A stretch of 38,372 nt of DNA from positions 1-38,372 of the forward strand of contig JADHWY010000006.1 in NCBI GenBank assembly GCA_016783245.1, given 5' to 3'. The notes under the pieces were generated by a model, which was not told the DNA's origin, ran no database searches, and was given only the letters and a program-made list of their open reading frames with translations. The DNA comes from Dehalococcoidales bacterium (GTDB lineage: Bacteria > Chloroflexota > Dehalococcoidia > Dehalococcoidales > BS750m-G39). This document shows, in pieces, positions 1 to 8,399 of this stretch (positions are counted from its first letter, which is position 1; every line of letters begins with the position of its first letter). A program made the translations under genes and the position numbers.

Positions 1-534
1 CTCCAATACCTGCTTGGCTTGTTCTGTTAGCTCCTCTACTGCTGCTGAGCCAGTGCCTGATACTGCCTGGTAGGTAGCAGCAATAATGCGCTTGATGGGA
101 TTAACCCTATGCAGGGGGTATAGAGCTACTACCATTTGTATGGTGGAGCAATTTGGGTTAGCTATAATCCCCTTATGCCATTTAATGTCTTCGGGGTTGA
201 CCTCAGGTACCACCAAGGGGACCCTCGGGTCCATTCTAAATGCCGAGCTATTATCAACAACTACGGCTCCTGATTGGGCAGCTATAGGAGCAAAGTAGCG
301 ACTGGTCTCAGCCCCTGCCGAGAAGAGGGCGATATCTATTTCTTTAAAGGACTCGGGAGCAGTCTCTTTGACCACAATCTCGCGGTGACTAACAAACAGC
401 TTCTTGCCTGCTGAGCGGTCTGAGGCTAGAAGATGAATTGAGTCCATAGGGAAGTTGCGTTGCTCTAATACCTTAATGAATTCCTGTCCTACCAGCCCGG
501 TGGCACCAACGATAGCTACTCTATACTTCCTCAT
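1..534 (-). CDS. asd: Aspartate-semialdehyde dehydrogenase, 3' part cut by window edge
   Basis: The ORF track misses this gene because its stop lies outside the window. Reading the minus strand from the ATG at 534 gives 178 open codons, about half of the usual 340. The NADP-binding GATGLVG is at residues 10-16, DNSSAFRMD near 94-102, and ANPNCSTIQ carries the catalytic cysteine at about residue 129, followed by TYQAVSGTG. The enzyme reduces aspartyl phosphate to aspartate semialdehyde, the branch point to lysine/DAP, threonine and methionine. It starts 9 nt after the dapB stop, so it is the last visible gene of the rpsO-pnp-dapB-asd run and the step just before DapA/DapB chemistry. Identification is firm; only the C-terminal half is unseen. 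Confidence 0.95.
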   Translation of the reverse strand, partial: MRKYRVAIVGATGLVGQEFIKVLEQRNFPMDSIHLLASDRSAGKKLFVSHREIVVKETAPESFKEIDIALFSAGAETSRYFAPIAAQSGAVVVDNSSAFRMDPRVPLVVPEVNPEDIKWHKGIIANPNCSTIQMVVALYPLHRVNPIKRIIAATYQAVSGTGSAAVEELTEQAKQVLE

Positions 535-543
535 CGCCTCTTC

Positions 544-1335
544 CTATAAACTGAGCAGAGTATCTAGACCATAGACTAGCCCTTTGTGTTTAGCTACTTC
601 CTTAATGGCTAGCATAACGCCTGGCATATAACACTCTCGACTGATGGTGTCGTGCCGAATGCTCAGTGTTTGTCCTGGTCCTCCCAGGAGCACCTCTTGG
701 TGTGCCAGGAGACCGGGTAGACGCACACTATGAATGGTAATACCTTCAATTTGCTCTCCCCGGCTATCTGAGGTCTTCCCTTGTTGTGGGGTAGAGAATG
801 GTTTGCCTCTGGCTGATGCCATTGCTTTGGCTGTAGCTAAGGCAGTTCCTGAAGGAGCATCAGCTTTCAAGTGGTGGTGTAGTTCTATAATTTCGGCATA
901 GTCAAGGTATTTGGCAGCTACCTTAGCGAGGTGTATCATTAGCACTGCGCCTAGAGCAAAGTTTGGAGCTACTACAGCACCTACCTGGTGGGCTTCTGCC
1001 AGGCGGTCAATTTCATTGATGTCGTCGGCGGTTAAGCCGGTAGTTCCTATGACCAAGTTAACACCCTGTTCGGCTGTCACGCGCACTGCTGGCATGGTGG
1101 CTTGAGCAGTGGTGAAATCTACCAATACATCTGGCTGGCAATTGGTGAGGATGTAACCCAGCTTTGGGGAAAAGGGCACAGTGCCAGAGCCATCGGGCAA
1201 AGGCAGGTAATCCTCAGCAGCCTTTAAGTCTACAGCACCTACTATTTGCATGTTGGGCTCATGGCACAGGGTATTAACCACCTCTTGCCCCATTCTGCCC
1301 GATGCACCATGAACTACTACCCTTATTGCCTTCAT
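544..1335 (-). CDS. dapB: 4-hydroxy-tetrahydrodipicolinate reductase
   Basis: This cytosolic enzyme reduces hydroxy-tetrahydrodipicolinate with NAD(P)H in the DAP/lysine route. The N-terminal Rossmann motif GASGRMG lies near residues 11-17, IGTTGLT near 98, and the substrate-binding and catalytic segment ELHHHLKADAPSGTA near 152-166. The length of about 264 aa is normal. The ORF track begins at a GTG (1338). The ATG at 1335 overlaps the pnp stop as TGATG and has an AAGG eight bases upstream, so I prefer it. Translational coupling to pnp is likely. The gene sits directly upstream of asd, and lysA is elsewhere in the window, so three lysine-pathway genes are present. Confidence 0.96.
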   Translation of the reverse strand: MKAIRVVVHGASGRMGQEVVNTLCHEPNMQIVGAVDLKAAEDYLPLPDGSGTVPFSPKLGYILTNCQPDVLVDFTTAQATMPAVRVTAEQGVNLVIGTTGLTADDINEIDRLAEAHQVGAVVAPNFALGAVLMIHLAKVAAKYLDYAEIIELHHHLKADAPSGTALATAKAMASARGKPFSTPQQGKTSDSRGEQIEGITIHSVRLPGLLAHQEVLLGGPGQTLSIRHDTISRECYMPGVMLAIKEVAKHKGLVYGLDTLLSL

Positions 1336-3536
1336 CACCTAGGCCTTTTATTATAGTAACCCTGTTTATTTCTGGGAGAGCGGACCTCATGCTGCTTCTT
1401 AAATGGGTAGTCTTTAGATAGTGAATCATTTACCTTAGCCCCGGGCACTTGAGACAGCTTTTCAAACACAGCCCGTCGTGATAGGTTTACCCTACCAAGC
1501 TCATCGATGTTAATTACCTTAACCGTAACCTCATCGCCGAGTTTAACTATATCCTCGACTTTGGCTACCCGATATTCAGCTAGTTCGCTGATGTGAACCA
1601 ATCCTTCTTTGCCGGGAAGAATTTCTACCATAGCACCGAAGTTCAGCAGGCGCGTTACTTTCCCAGTATAGGTACCGCCCACTTCTACTTCTTTAGTTAG
1701 ACCTTCTATGATTTCAATGGCTCTGCGGGCTGCTTCCTCATCAGGTGAGCCAATAACCACCGTACCGTCATTGTCAACATCAATGGTGGTTTTGGTTTCA
1801 CTAGCAATTGCCCTGATTGTTTTGCCTCCCGTGCCGATGACAGCACCAATTTTATCAGGGTTAATCATTATTTTATGCATTCGTGGCGCATAGCGGCTGA
1901 TTTCAGGTCGACTTGAGCTGATGGTCTGCTGCATTGTTTCCAGAATGGACAGGCGAGCCTGGCGAGCTTGATTCAGCGCCTTTCCCAGAATTTCTGTGCT
2001 TATGCCTTTGAGCTTGATATCTAGCTGTATTGCAGTGATGCCCTTAGCCGTCCCAGCCACCTTAAAGTCCATATCCCCATAGGCATCCTCTATACCCTCA
2101 ATGTCAGTTAAAATAGCATAGTTGCCCTTTTCACCAGTGACCAAGCCCATAGCCACCCCGGCTACTGCTGCCTTGGTAGGTATTCCGGCATCCATCAGGG
2201 ATAGTGATGAAGCGCAAACGCTAGCCATAGAGGTACTGCCACTGGAGCTGAGAATCTCTGAAACGAGGCGAATGGTGTAAGGGAAGTCCTCGTCCTTGGG
2301 CAGCACCGGGGCAATAGCCCGCTCCACTAGAGCACCATGTCCAATTTCACGGCGACCGGGTGTTCCTATGCGTTTCACCTCGCCACTGGAGAAGGGAGGG
2401 AAATTGTAGTGGTGGATAAAGCGTTTGGTCTCCTCCAGACCTAATCCGTCAAGCGGTTGCTCTTTCCGAGTAGAGCCCAAGGTGGTGATTGTTAGAACTT
2501 GAGTCTGGCCCCTAGTAAACAGGGCTGAGCCATGGGTACGGGGAAGAAGTCCTATTTCACAACTGATGGGTCGGATATCGGTCAGACCACGACCATCAAT
2601 ACGCTTTGCCTTGTCAAGGAGGTTGCCTCTTATTTCAGCTCTGACCTTTGTCTCGAAAGCGGCGATTATGTCTTCCTCAGGGAATGACTCACCTAAGCTT
2701 TCCACAAGCTCACTCTTTAGGTTGCTGAGCGCCTGTTCGCGCTGTAACTTTTCTGGCTGGCTCAGGGCCTGGGCAAGCCTACCATCGACCATTGGTGAGA
2801 TTGCTGTCATAACCTCGGGGTTAACCTCGCTTACAGGGGCTTCTACCTTAGGTCTGCCACAAGCCTGCTGGAGCTGTTCTTGGAGCTCAATAATACCTTG
2901 GTTTGCCTGGTGACCAAATTCTATTGCCTGTAGAACAATATCTTCCGAAACCTCTTTGGCTCCTGCCTCTACCATTACTATTGCTTGCTTGGTGCTAACC
3001 ACAACCAGGTCAAGCTGGCTGTTTCCAAGCTGGACTAAGGTTGGATTTAATATGAGCTCGCCGTTAATATAGCCTACATGAACCGCACTCACTGGACCAT
3101 CAAATGGTATTTGTGAGATTGATAGGGCAGCTGAGCTACCGATAACTGCTAGGATGTCCGGGTCATTTTCTTGGTCAGCGGAAAGGACGGTAATTACAAG
3201 CTGAATCTCATTACGCCATCCCTTAGGTAAAAGCGGACGCAGTGGGCGGTCGGTAAGTCGGCTAGCTAGAGTTGCCTCTTGGGTGGGGCGTCCCTCCCTT
3301 CTGATAAAGCCGCCCGGAATTTTACCGGCAGCATAAAGCCTTTCTTCATAGTCAACGGTTAGTGGCACAAAATCTATCCCCTGGCGAGGTTCATCGCCGG
3401 TGCAAACAGTAACCAGAACTACGGTATCTCCATAGCGGATGGTTACCGCTCCGCTCGCCTGTCCTGCGAGCTTTCCTGTGTCTACAATGAGCCTTCTGCC
3501 GCCAACCTCACGCTCAAAAGAATTAGATGATATCAA
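1335..3536 (-). CDS. pnp: Polyribonucleotide nucleotidyltransferase (PNPase)
   Basis: This is a phosphorolytic 3'-5' exoribonuclease of mRNA decay. It has two RNase PH domains (the second opens near residue 329 with DGRGLTDIRPI), an alpha-helical linker, a KH domain containing KIGAVIGTGGKTIRAI near 577-592, and an S1 domain near 636-705 (GKVTRLLNFGAMVEI). The tail after S1 is basic. The ORF track extends to a TTG at 3584 that would overlap rpsO by 26 nt. The in-frame TTG at 3536 is preceded by AGGGAGGGG with correct spacing and gives the usual N-terminus (SSNSFEREVGGRRL), so I start there. The rpsO-pnp order is the classic bacterial arrangement, in which pnp is often autoregulated through its leader. 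Confidence 0.96.
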   Translation of the reverse strand: MISSNSFEREVGGRRLIVDTGKLAGQASGAVTIRYGDTVVLVTVCTGDEPRQGIDFVPLTVDYEERLYAAGKIPGGFIRREGRPTQEATLASRLTDRPLRPLLPKGWRNEIQLVITVLSADQENDPDILAVIGSSAALSISQIPFDGPVSAVHVGYINGELILNPTLVQLGNSQLDLVVVSTKQAIVMVEAGAKEVSEDIVLQAIEFGHQANQGIIELQEQLQQACGRPKVEAPVSEVNPEVMTAISPMVDGRLAQALSQPEKLQREQALSNLKSELVESLGESFPEEDIIAAFETKVRAEIRGNLLDKAKRIDGRGLTDIRPISCEIGLLPRTHGSALFTRGQTQVLTITTLGSTRKEQPLDGLGLEETKRFIHHYNFPPFSSGEVKRIGTPGRREIGHGALVERAIAPVLPKDEDFPYTIRLVSEILSSSGSTSMASVCASSLSLMDAGIPTKAAVAGVAMGLVTGEKGNYAILTDIEGIEDAYGDMDFKVAGTAKGITAIQLDIKLKGISTEILGKALNQARQARLSILETMQQTISSSRPEISRYAPRMHKIMINPDKIGAVIGTGGKTIRAIASETKTTIDVDNDGTVVIGSPDEEAARRAIEIIEGLTKEVEVGGTYTGKVTRLLNFGAMVEILPGKEGLVHISELAEYRVAKVEDIVKLGDEVTVKVINIDELGRVNLSRRAVFEKLSQVPGAKVNDSLSKDYPFKKQHEVRSPRNKQGYYNKRPR

Positions 3537-3558
3537 TAACCCCTCCCTGCTGAAGGCT

Positions 3559-3822
3559 TTACTTGCGTAGCCCGAGCCTGCCAATTAGGCTGTGATATCG
3601 ACCAACATCCTCTCTGCTCAGGTAGGCTAGTAGCCTTCTTCTTCGCCCCACCAGCTTAAGCAGCCCCCGTTGTGTGTGGTAATCATGCCGATTAGCCATC
3701 ATATGCCCCGTCAATTGGTTAATCCTTTCTGTAAGCAGGGCTACCTGAACTTCGGTCGAGCCTTGGTCTCCTTCATGGAGTCCAAATTTATTTATGATTT
3801 CTGTCTTTTTCTCTTTGTCCAA
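3559..3822 (-). CDS. rpsO: 30S ribosomal protein S15
   Basis: An 87-aa protein, close to the family norm of 88-89. It has the diagnostic segments [14 protein letters not shown] and [20 protein letters not shown], which bind the central domain of 16S rRNA. The start is a TTG at 3822 downstream of a GGGG-type ribosome site, with no nearby ATG alternative. It leads the rpsO-pnp-dapB-asd run and is transcribed from the promoter at 3882-3910, leaving a leader of about 50 nt. Confidence 0.97.
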   Translation of the reverse strand: MDKEKKTEIINKFGLHEGDQGSTEVQVALLTERINQLTGHMMANRHDYHTQRGLLKLVGRRRRLLAYLSREDVGRYHSLIGRLGLRK

Positions 3823-3881
3823 ATTATATCCCCGTATTCATAGTTATTTTAGCAAACATTAACTATACTATAAATCAACCG

Positions 3882-3910
3882 ATTATAGCATAAGTTTGAG
3901 CAGCTGTAAA
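3882..3910 (-). promoter_or_regulatory. Sigma70-like promoter for rpsO-pnp-dapB-asd
   Basis: On the minus strand TTTACA is followed after exactly 17 nt by TATAAT. Predicted transcription starts about 50 nt upstream of the rpsO TTG. No competing promoter of similar quality was seen between here and rpsO. Confidence 0.65.
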
Positions 3911-3960
3911 TTAGGTGCACTCGTTCACATGATTAGTGATACATCGTTCCCTTGCCTTGT

Positions 3961-4067
3961 CATTGTGAGCCGAAGGCGTGGCAATCCCATGGTTATCCCC
4001 CTCGCCTGAGATTGCTTCAGCTGTTTGCTTCGTTACCTCGCAATGTGCTCGTCCACAAATAGACGAG
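3961..4067. repeat. REP/MITE-like palindromic element plus adjoining small hairpin
   Basis: CATTGTGAG (3961-3969) is matched in inverted form by CTCGCAATG (4037-4045) with one mismatch. Inside these, GGCAATC (3980-3986) faces GATTGC (4010-4015). A second hairpin, CTCGTC / GACGAG with an 8-nt loop, follows at 4048-4067. From memory, the CATTGCGAGC..GGCAATC pattern resembles a dispersed palindromic repeat common in many environmental genomes. It lies in the 322-nt divergent gap between rpsO and the M20 gene, which holds no ORF I can support. Confidence 0.6.
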
Positions 4068-4102
4068 GGTGTCAACGCCTAGAAATTCTATCGGCACTAA
4101 GG

Positions 4103-4108
4103 TATAAT
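4103..4108 (+). promoter_or_regulatory. Possible -10 element for the M20-activase-plsX-trx run
   Basis: TATAAT stands 36 nt upstream of the GTG start of the M20 gene. No convincing -35 hexamer is seen at 16-18 nt, so this is a partial promoter call only. Confidence 0.35.
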
Positions 4109-4144
4109 AATCAGCAGTAAATATAGAAGGCAGTCCTCAGAATA

Positions 4145-5329
4145 GTGAGGAGTTCAGATATAGAAGAATTAAAGGCTTCGGTCATAGAAGAAGTAGAAGC
4201 TTGCCACGACCAACTTCGCGAGTTGGGACTAAAAATCCACTCTAGCCCTGAGCTAGGCTTCCAAGAGGTCAAGGCAGCAGCTTGGCTAACCCAATACCTA
4301 GAGGAAAATGGCTTCTCTATAGAGCGGGGCATCTGTGAGCTACCGACAGCTTTCAGAGGAAGCTACAGACAAGGGAAACCAGCTATCGCAATTTTGGCTG
4401 AGTATGATGCCCTACCTGAGCTTGGGCATGCCTGTGGTCATAATCTAATAGCGGGCTGCGCCGTTGGTGCTGCAGTAGCTTCTAAACCAGCTATCGACCG
4501 ATTCGGGGGTAGCATCCTTGTTATCGGCACCCCGGCTGAGGAGCTATACGGAGGAAAGGTAATAATGGCGGAACGAGGAGCCTTTGATAACATAGACATG
4601 GCCATGATGGTGCACCCAGGGGTACATGATACCGCTACTACCCAAGCCCTGGCTTGCATAGGTTTAGAGGTTGAGTTCTTTGGCAAAGCGGCTCATGCCG
4701 CAACTCGACCAGAGGCAGGCATCAACGCCTTAGAAGCAATGATTCAGTCATTCGCCGCCATCAATTCACTCAGGCAACACATTAAGGATAAGGCTCGCAT
4801 CCACGGGATTATTACCGATGGTGGTAAAGCAGCTAATATTGTCCCAGCTCACAGTGCCGGAACCTTCCTGGTGCGTGCCAAGGATGATGCCTATCTAGAA
4901 GGACTGAAAGAGAAGGTTCTAAATTGCTTCATTGGAGCTGCCATAGCTAGTGGTGCCCGTCTGGAATACCGGTGGGGAAAGGTACACTATGCCCCCCTGC
5001 GTAATAATCTAACCCTAGCCAGACTATTCAGACAGAATATGCAATCCCTGGGACGCAAGATGCAGCTCTCTGACCCCAATAAAGGGGTTGGTAGCACCGA
5101 TATGGGAAATGTCAGCCAGATAGTGCCCAGCATTCATCCTACTGTAGCCATAGCCCCGGTGGAGGTAGTAGTACATTCTCCAGAGTTTGCCTCGGCGGCT
5201 GCCTCTGAGGCAGGTATCCGCGGTCTCCTTGACGGCGCCAAGGCTCTAGCTATGACGGTGGTCGACCTAACAGCCAATCCTGAAATAGTTATCAGGATTA
5301 AACAGGAATTTGGCAAGGTAAATGATTAA
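4145..5329 (+). CDS. M20 family amidohydrolase/carboxypeptidase (AbgB/PM20D2-like)
   Basis: A cytosolic dinuclear-metal amidohydrolase that cleaves an amide or peptide bond of an unknown substrate. The N-terminal half shows EYDALPELGHACGHN (metal ligands near residues 95-100), GTPAEE with the catalytic glutamate pair at 132-133, and MVHPG near 156. The dimerisation domain starts around FFGKAAHAATRPEAG. A late HSPEFA carries the final histidine ligand. The motifs fit the aminobenzoyl-glutamate/dipeptide hydrolase branch rather than ArgE or DapE. The start is a GTG with a weak ribosome site. The 3' end overlaps the next gene by 8 nt, so it is operonic with the activase-related proteins. Whether it acts on an amino-acid conjugate feeding that system is inference. 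Confidence 0.85.
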   Translation: MRSSDIEELKASVIEEVEACHDQLRELGLKIHSSPELGFQEVKAAAWLTQYLEENGFSIERGICELPTAFRGSYRQGKPAIAILAEYDALPELGHACGHNLIAGCAVGAAVASKPAIDRFGGSILVIGTPAEELYGGKVIMAERGAFDNIDMAMMVHPGVHDTATTQALACIGLEVEFFGKAAHAATRPEAGINALEAMIQSFAAINSLRQHIKDKARIHGIITDGGKAANIVPAHSAGTFLVRAKDDAYLEGLKEKVLNCFIGAAIASGARLEYRWGKVHYAPLRNNLTLARLFRQNMQSLGRKMQLSDPNKGVGSTDMGNVSQIVPSIHPTVAIAPVEVVVHSPEFASAAASEAGIRGLLDGAKALAMTVVDLTANPEIVIRIKQEFGKVND

Positions 5330-6329
5330 GGTAGGTATCCCCAGAGCTCTGCTCTACTACCAATATTACCCTATGTGGAAGACCTTCTTTGAGGAACTGG
5401 GGGCAGAGGTGGTGGTCTCACCACTAACCACCCAGGCTATACTATCTTCGGGCTCATCTCGAGTAGTGGCTGATACCTGTTTGCCGGTAAAGGTCTTCTG
5501 CGGGCATGTTCTGGCTCTGATAGGGGAGTGCGATTATATCTTTATTCCTGCTATTTGCAGTGTGAAAACCAAGATTTATAACTGTTCCAAGTTTCTCGGC
5601 TTACCTGATATGACTAAAGCAGTTATCCCCGAATCTCCCCCTATCTTCGATATAGATATAGATATTAACAAGGGGAAGCGCGAGTTATATCGGGCTATCT
5701 ATAAACTAGGTCGACGTTTTACCTGGAATCCATTTAAGGTGAGGCAAGCCGGTATCGCTGCCTGGCAAGCCCACCTGAAATATAGACAGCTAATGTCAAT
5801 CCATGGCTTAACCCCACCACAGGCGATAGAGAGAATATCAAATAAAAGTGAGGCAAAACCAGAAATACCCCCCAGCAGCCCCACTCAAACTCAAGCCGCC
5901 ATTGCCGTCGTTGGTCACCCCTATCTCCTCTATGATGAACATATAAACCATCGCCTTATCCACCGATTGGAGAAGGCTCACTATAAGGTATTAATGCCGG
6001 AGATGCTCACCGCTGAGGAGCTTAAACTGGCTACAACTAGATTAGTAGGCAGGTCTTACTGGACGTATGAAGAAGAGGTGGTGGGGGCTGGAGGTCATTA
6101 CCTAGAAAGCGGGGTTGGTGGTGTCATTGGCATAATGGCCTTTGGCTGCGGACCAGATTCATTAATGATGGACATGGTGCATCGGCGGGCGGCTAGGCTG
6201 AGGACTACCGCCTTTATGAGCCTTACCCTGGAGGAACATACCGCCGAAGCAGGGGTAGTTACCCGACTAGAAGCCTTCCTTGATATGATACAGAGAAGGA
6301 AGAGGAGTCAGGTAGAAGTATGCGTATAG
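5322..6329 (+). CDS. Acyl-CoA dehydratase activase-related protein, DUF2229 type
   Basis: The opening GIPRALLYYQYYPMW..FF..LG plus ADTCLPVKVFCGH is typical of the DUF2229 (COG3580-like) segment of large CoA-protein activases related to 2-hydroxyglutaryl-CoA dehydratase. Cysteines at about 53, 60, 70, 79 and 88, and one in MAFGCGPDS, are candidate Fe-S ligands. A low-complexity linker (EIPPSSPTQTQ) splits the protein near residue 185. The length of 335 aa matches a free-standing domain rather than the roughly 1,400-aa fusion. It overlaps the M20 gene by 8 nt and the next gene by 10 nt. The true substrate is unknown, and no catalytic dehydratase alpha/beta pair is annotated nearby. Confidence 0.75.
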   Translation: MIKVGIPRALLYYQYYPMWKTFFEELGAEVVVSPLTTQAILSSGSSRVVADTCLPVKVFCGHVLALIGECDYIFIPAICSVKTKIYNCSKFLGLPDMTKAVIPESPPIFDIDIDINKGKRELYRAIYKLGRRFTWNPFKVRQAGIAAWQAHLKYRQLMSIHGLTPPQAIERISNKSEAKPEIPPSSPTQTQAAIAVVGHPYLLYDEHINHRLIHRLEKAHYKVLMPEMLTAEELKLATTRLVGRSYWTYEEEVVGAGGHYLESGVGGVIGIMAFGCGPDSLMMDMVHRRAARLRTTAFMSLTLEEHTAEAGVVTRLEAFLDMIQRRKRSQVEVCV

Positions 6330-7435
6330 GCATGCCCCATATGGGTAATCTATATATACCTTTTAAAGCTTTATTCCAAAGGCTAAATATTGACTTTGTA
6401 ATACCACCGCTCAATAACCAACGCACTCTATCGCTGGGGGTCAGGCACTCCCCAGAAGGGATGTGTATCCCATTCAAGCTAACTCTGGGCAACCTGATTG
6501 AAGCCACCGAGCTTGGGGCAGATACTTTACTCATGCCTGCCGGCTCTGGCATATGTCGCTTGGGCTACTATGCTAAAACGCAGGAACAGATTCTTCATGA
6601 CCTGGGGTATAACATCGCAATGGTCTCTGTAGGGGTTTCACAGCGAAAGCTTTTCGGCTTACTTGAAATGATTAAGCGCTTGTCAAACAATGCTCCTTGG
6701 TCTAAGATTATATCAGCCTTCCGCTTTGGTCTAGCTAAATTAAATGCCATGGATAGGATAGAACGAGCAGTGCAAAAGATACGTCCTGTAGAGCGGATAA
6801 AGGGGACGGCAAATAAGCTATTTGCTAAAGCGATTAAGGCTATTGACCAGGCTGATGATTATAATACCCTGAAGAAGGTGCAGATTAACTGCATTGACCA
6901 GCTCAACCAGGTAACTAAGGTCAGCAAGGCTCAACCACTGGTAGTGGGCATAATTGGAGAGTTCTATGTATTACTGGAGCCCTTTTCCAATCTAGATGTG
7001 GAGAGCGAGCTGGGTAAGCTGGGGGTAGAGGTAAGACGGACAACATTTGTTTCAGAGTGGACTAAATTCAGCCTATTTCTCAATCCCCTGGGCATGAATG
7101 AGAAGGACAGGATTCATAAGGCAGCTTTACCCTATCTTAAGCGGGATATCGGCGGCGATGGTTGGGAATCAGTAGGGGAAAAGGTGCTCCACGCTACGGA
7201 GTACGATGGTTTAATCCACCTCGCTCCATTCACCTGTATGCCAGAGATAGTAGCCCAAAATATCATGCCGTCGACCAAGGAGAATATTCCAGTTCTAACC
7301 ATACTTTGTGATGAGCAAATAGCCAAGCCAGGCATGTTAACCAGACTGGAAGCGTTCGTCGACCTGCTAGAACACAGGCGACGGGCACAAAGTAACAGCC
7401 TAAGGAGAGAGCATGGAAGCCTATCTGGGCATTGA
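6320..7435 (+). CDS. Acyl-CoA dehydratase activase-related protein, COG3581-like
   Basis: This is the second protein of the set and shares layout with the preceding one: a short beta start (MRIGMPHMGNLYIPFKALF), then EGMCIPFKLTLGN and PAGSGICRLGYY with cysteines near 49 and 79, and a later FTCMPEIVAQ. Both proteins end in a related helix (MLTRLEAFVDLLEHRRR here, VTRLEAFLDMIQRRKR there), which suggests paired paralogous modules. This matches the COG3581-like half of CoA-protein activases, which have a 2-hydroxyglutaryl-CoA dehydratase D-component-like fold. It overlaps the following ATPase gene by 23 nt. Function is inferred from family and context only. Confidence 0.7.
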   Translation: MRIGMPHMGNLYIPFKALFQRLNIDFVIPPLNNQRTLSLGVRHSPEGMCIPFKLTLGNLIEATELGADTLLMPAGSGICRLGYYAKTQEQILHDLGYNIAMVSVGVSQRKLFGLLEMIKRLSNNAPWSKIISAFRFGLAKLNAMDRIERAVQKIRPVERIKGTANKLFAKAIKAIDQADDYNTLKKVQINCIDQLNQVTKVSKAQPLVVGIIGEFYVLLEPFSNLDVESELGKLGVEVRRTTFVSEWTKFSLFLNPLGMNEKDRIHKAALPYLKRDIGGDGWESVGEKVLHATEYDGLIHLAPFTCMPEIVAQNIMPSTKENIPVLTILCDEQIAKPGMLTRLEAFVDLLEHRRRAQSNSLRREHGSLSGH

Positions 7436-8378
7436 TGTTGGCTCAGTAACCACCAAATTTGCTGTGCTAAACGAGAGTGATGAGCTGGTTACCCACGTTT
7501 ACTTACCGACGGAAGGTAAGCCCATCGATATGGTACAGCAGGGGCTGAAACAAATCAAACAGCAACTGCCTAAAGGTGTGGACATCCGTGGTGTGGCTAC
7601 CACAGGGAGCGCTCGCTACCTGGCCGGGGTTATCATGGGTGCTGATTTGGTCAAGAATGAGATTACCAGCCATGCTGTAGGTGCCCTGCGCTATTTCCCC
7701 GAAGGGCAAACCATCATCGAAATCGGAGGGCAAGATAGTAAGATTATCATTATTAGAGACGGGATAGTGACCGACTTCGGTATGAATACCGTATGTGCTG
7801 CCGGCACCGGCAGCTTCCTTGACCATCAGGCACTGCGCCTCAATATGAGCATCAAGGAATTCAGCCAGCGGGCACTGGATAGCACGACACCGGTACGTAT
7901 CGCCGGGCGATGCACCGTTTTTGCTGAATCAGATATGATACACAAACAACAAATGGGGCATCGAATTGAGGATATTCTATATGGTCTATGCCAGGCACTA
8001 GTGCGCAATTACCTTAACAATGTTGGCTTAGGCAAAGATATTCAATCCCCCATAATATTTCAGGGCGGTGTTGCCTTTAACCAAGGCATAGTGAAGGCAA
8101 TTCAAGAAGAGCTTGGCAGCGAGGTGATTGTCCCGCCACACCATGAGGTGATGGGGGCAATAGGTGCCGCCCTACTGGTGCACGAAGAGATGGCACACAG
8201 TCACGAGGGAAGCAAGTTCAAGGGATTTGGCATAAGTGAGATAAAGTATCATACCTCCTCATTTGAATGCCAAGCCTGCCCCAGCCTGTGTGAGATTGCC
8301 CAGCTTTCGCTTAATGGTCAGGTTCTCGCCCGGTGGGGAGGTCGCTGTGACCTGTGGGAAAGAAGCCCAACTAGCTAA
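7413..8378 (+). CDS. BadF/HgdC-type Fe-S ATPase activase with extra C-terminal cysteine cluster
   Basis: An ASKHA-fold ATPase of the type that drives ATP-dependent low-potential electron transfer to 2-hydroxyacyl-CoA dehydratases or benzoyl-CoA reductases. The phosphate-1 motif GIDVGSVTTK is at residues 6-15 and IGGQDSK at 104-110. The cluster-binding cysteines are in NTVCAAGTGSF (C128) and GRCTVFAESDMIH (C167), which bridge a homodimer in known activases. At 321 aa it is about 60 longer than HgdC. The extra tail has FECQACPSLC plus GGRCDL (C286, C289, C293, C312), like the linker of large fused activases. A good AAGGAGAG precedes the ATG, and the gene overlaps its upstream neighbour. Confidence 0.88.
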   Translation: MEAYLGIDVGSVTTKFAVLNESDELVTHVYLPTEGKPIDMVQQGLKQIKQQLPKGVDIRGVATTGSARYLAGVIMGADLVKNEITSHAVGALRYFPEGQTIIEIGGQDSKIIIIRDGIVTDFGMNTVCAAGTGSFLDHQALRLNMSIKEFSQRALDSTTPVRIAGRCTVFAESDMIHKQQMGHRIEDILYGLCQALVRNYLNNVGLGKDIQSPIIFQGGVAFNQGIVKAIQEELGSEVIVPPHHEVMGAIGAALLVHEEMAHSHEGSKFKGFGISEIKYHTSSFECQACPSLCEIAQLSLNGQVLARWGGRCDLWERSPTS

Positions 8379-8399
8379 AATTTTTGAGTGGAAAAGAAG

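Noticed and set aside
3537-3584. N-terminal extension of pnp
   Set aside because: It overlaps the rpsO coding end; the TTG at 3536 has the ribosome site and family-like N-terminus.
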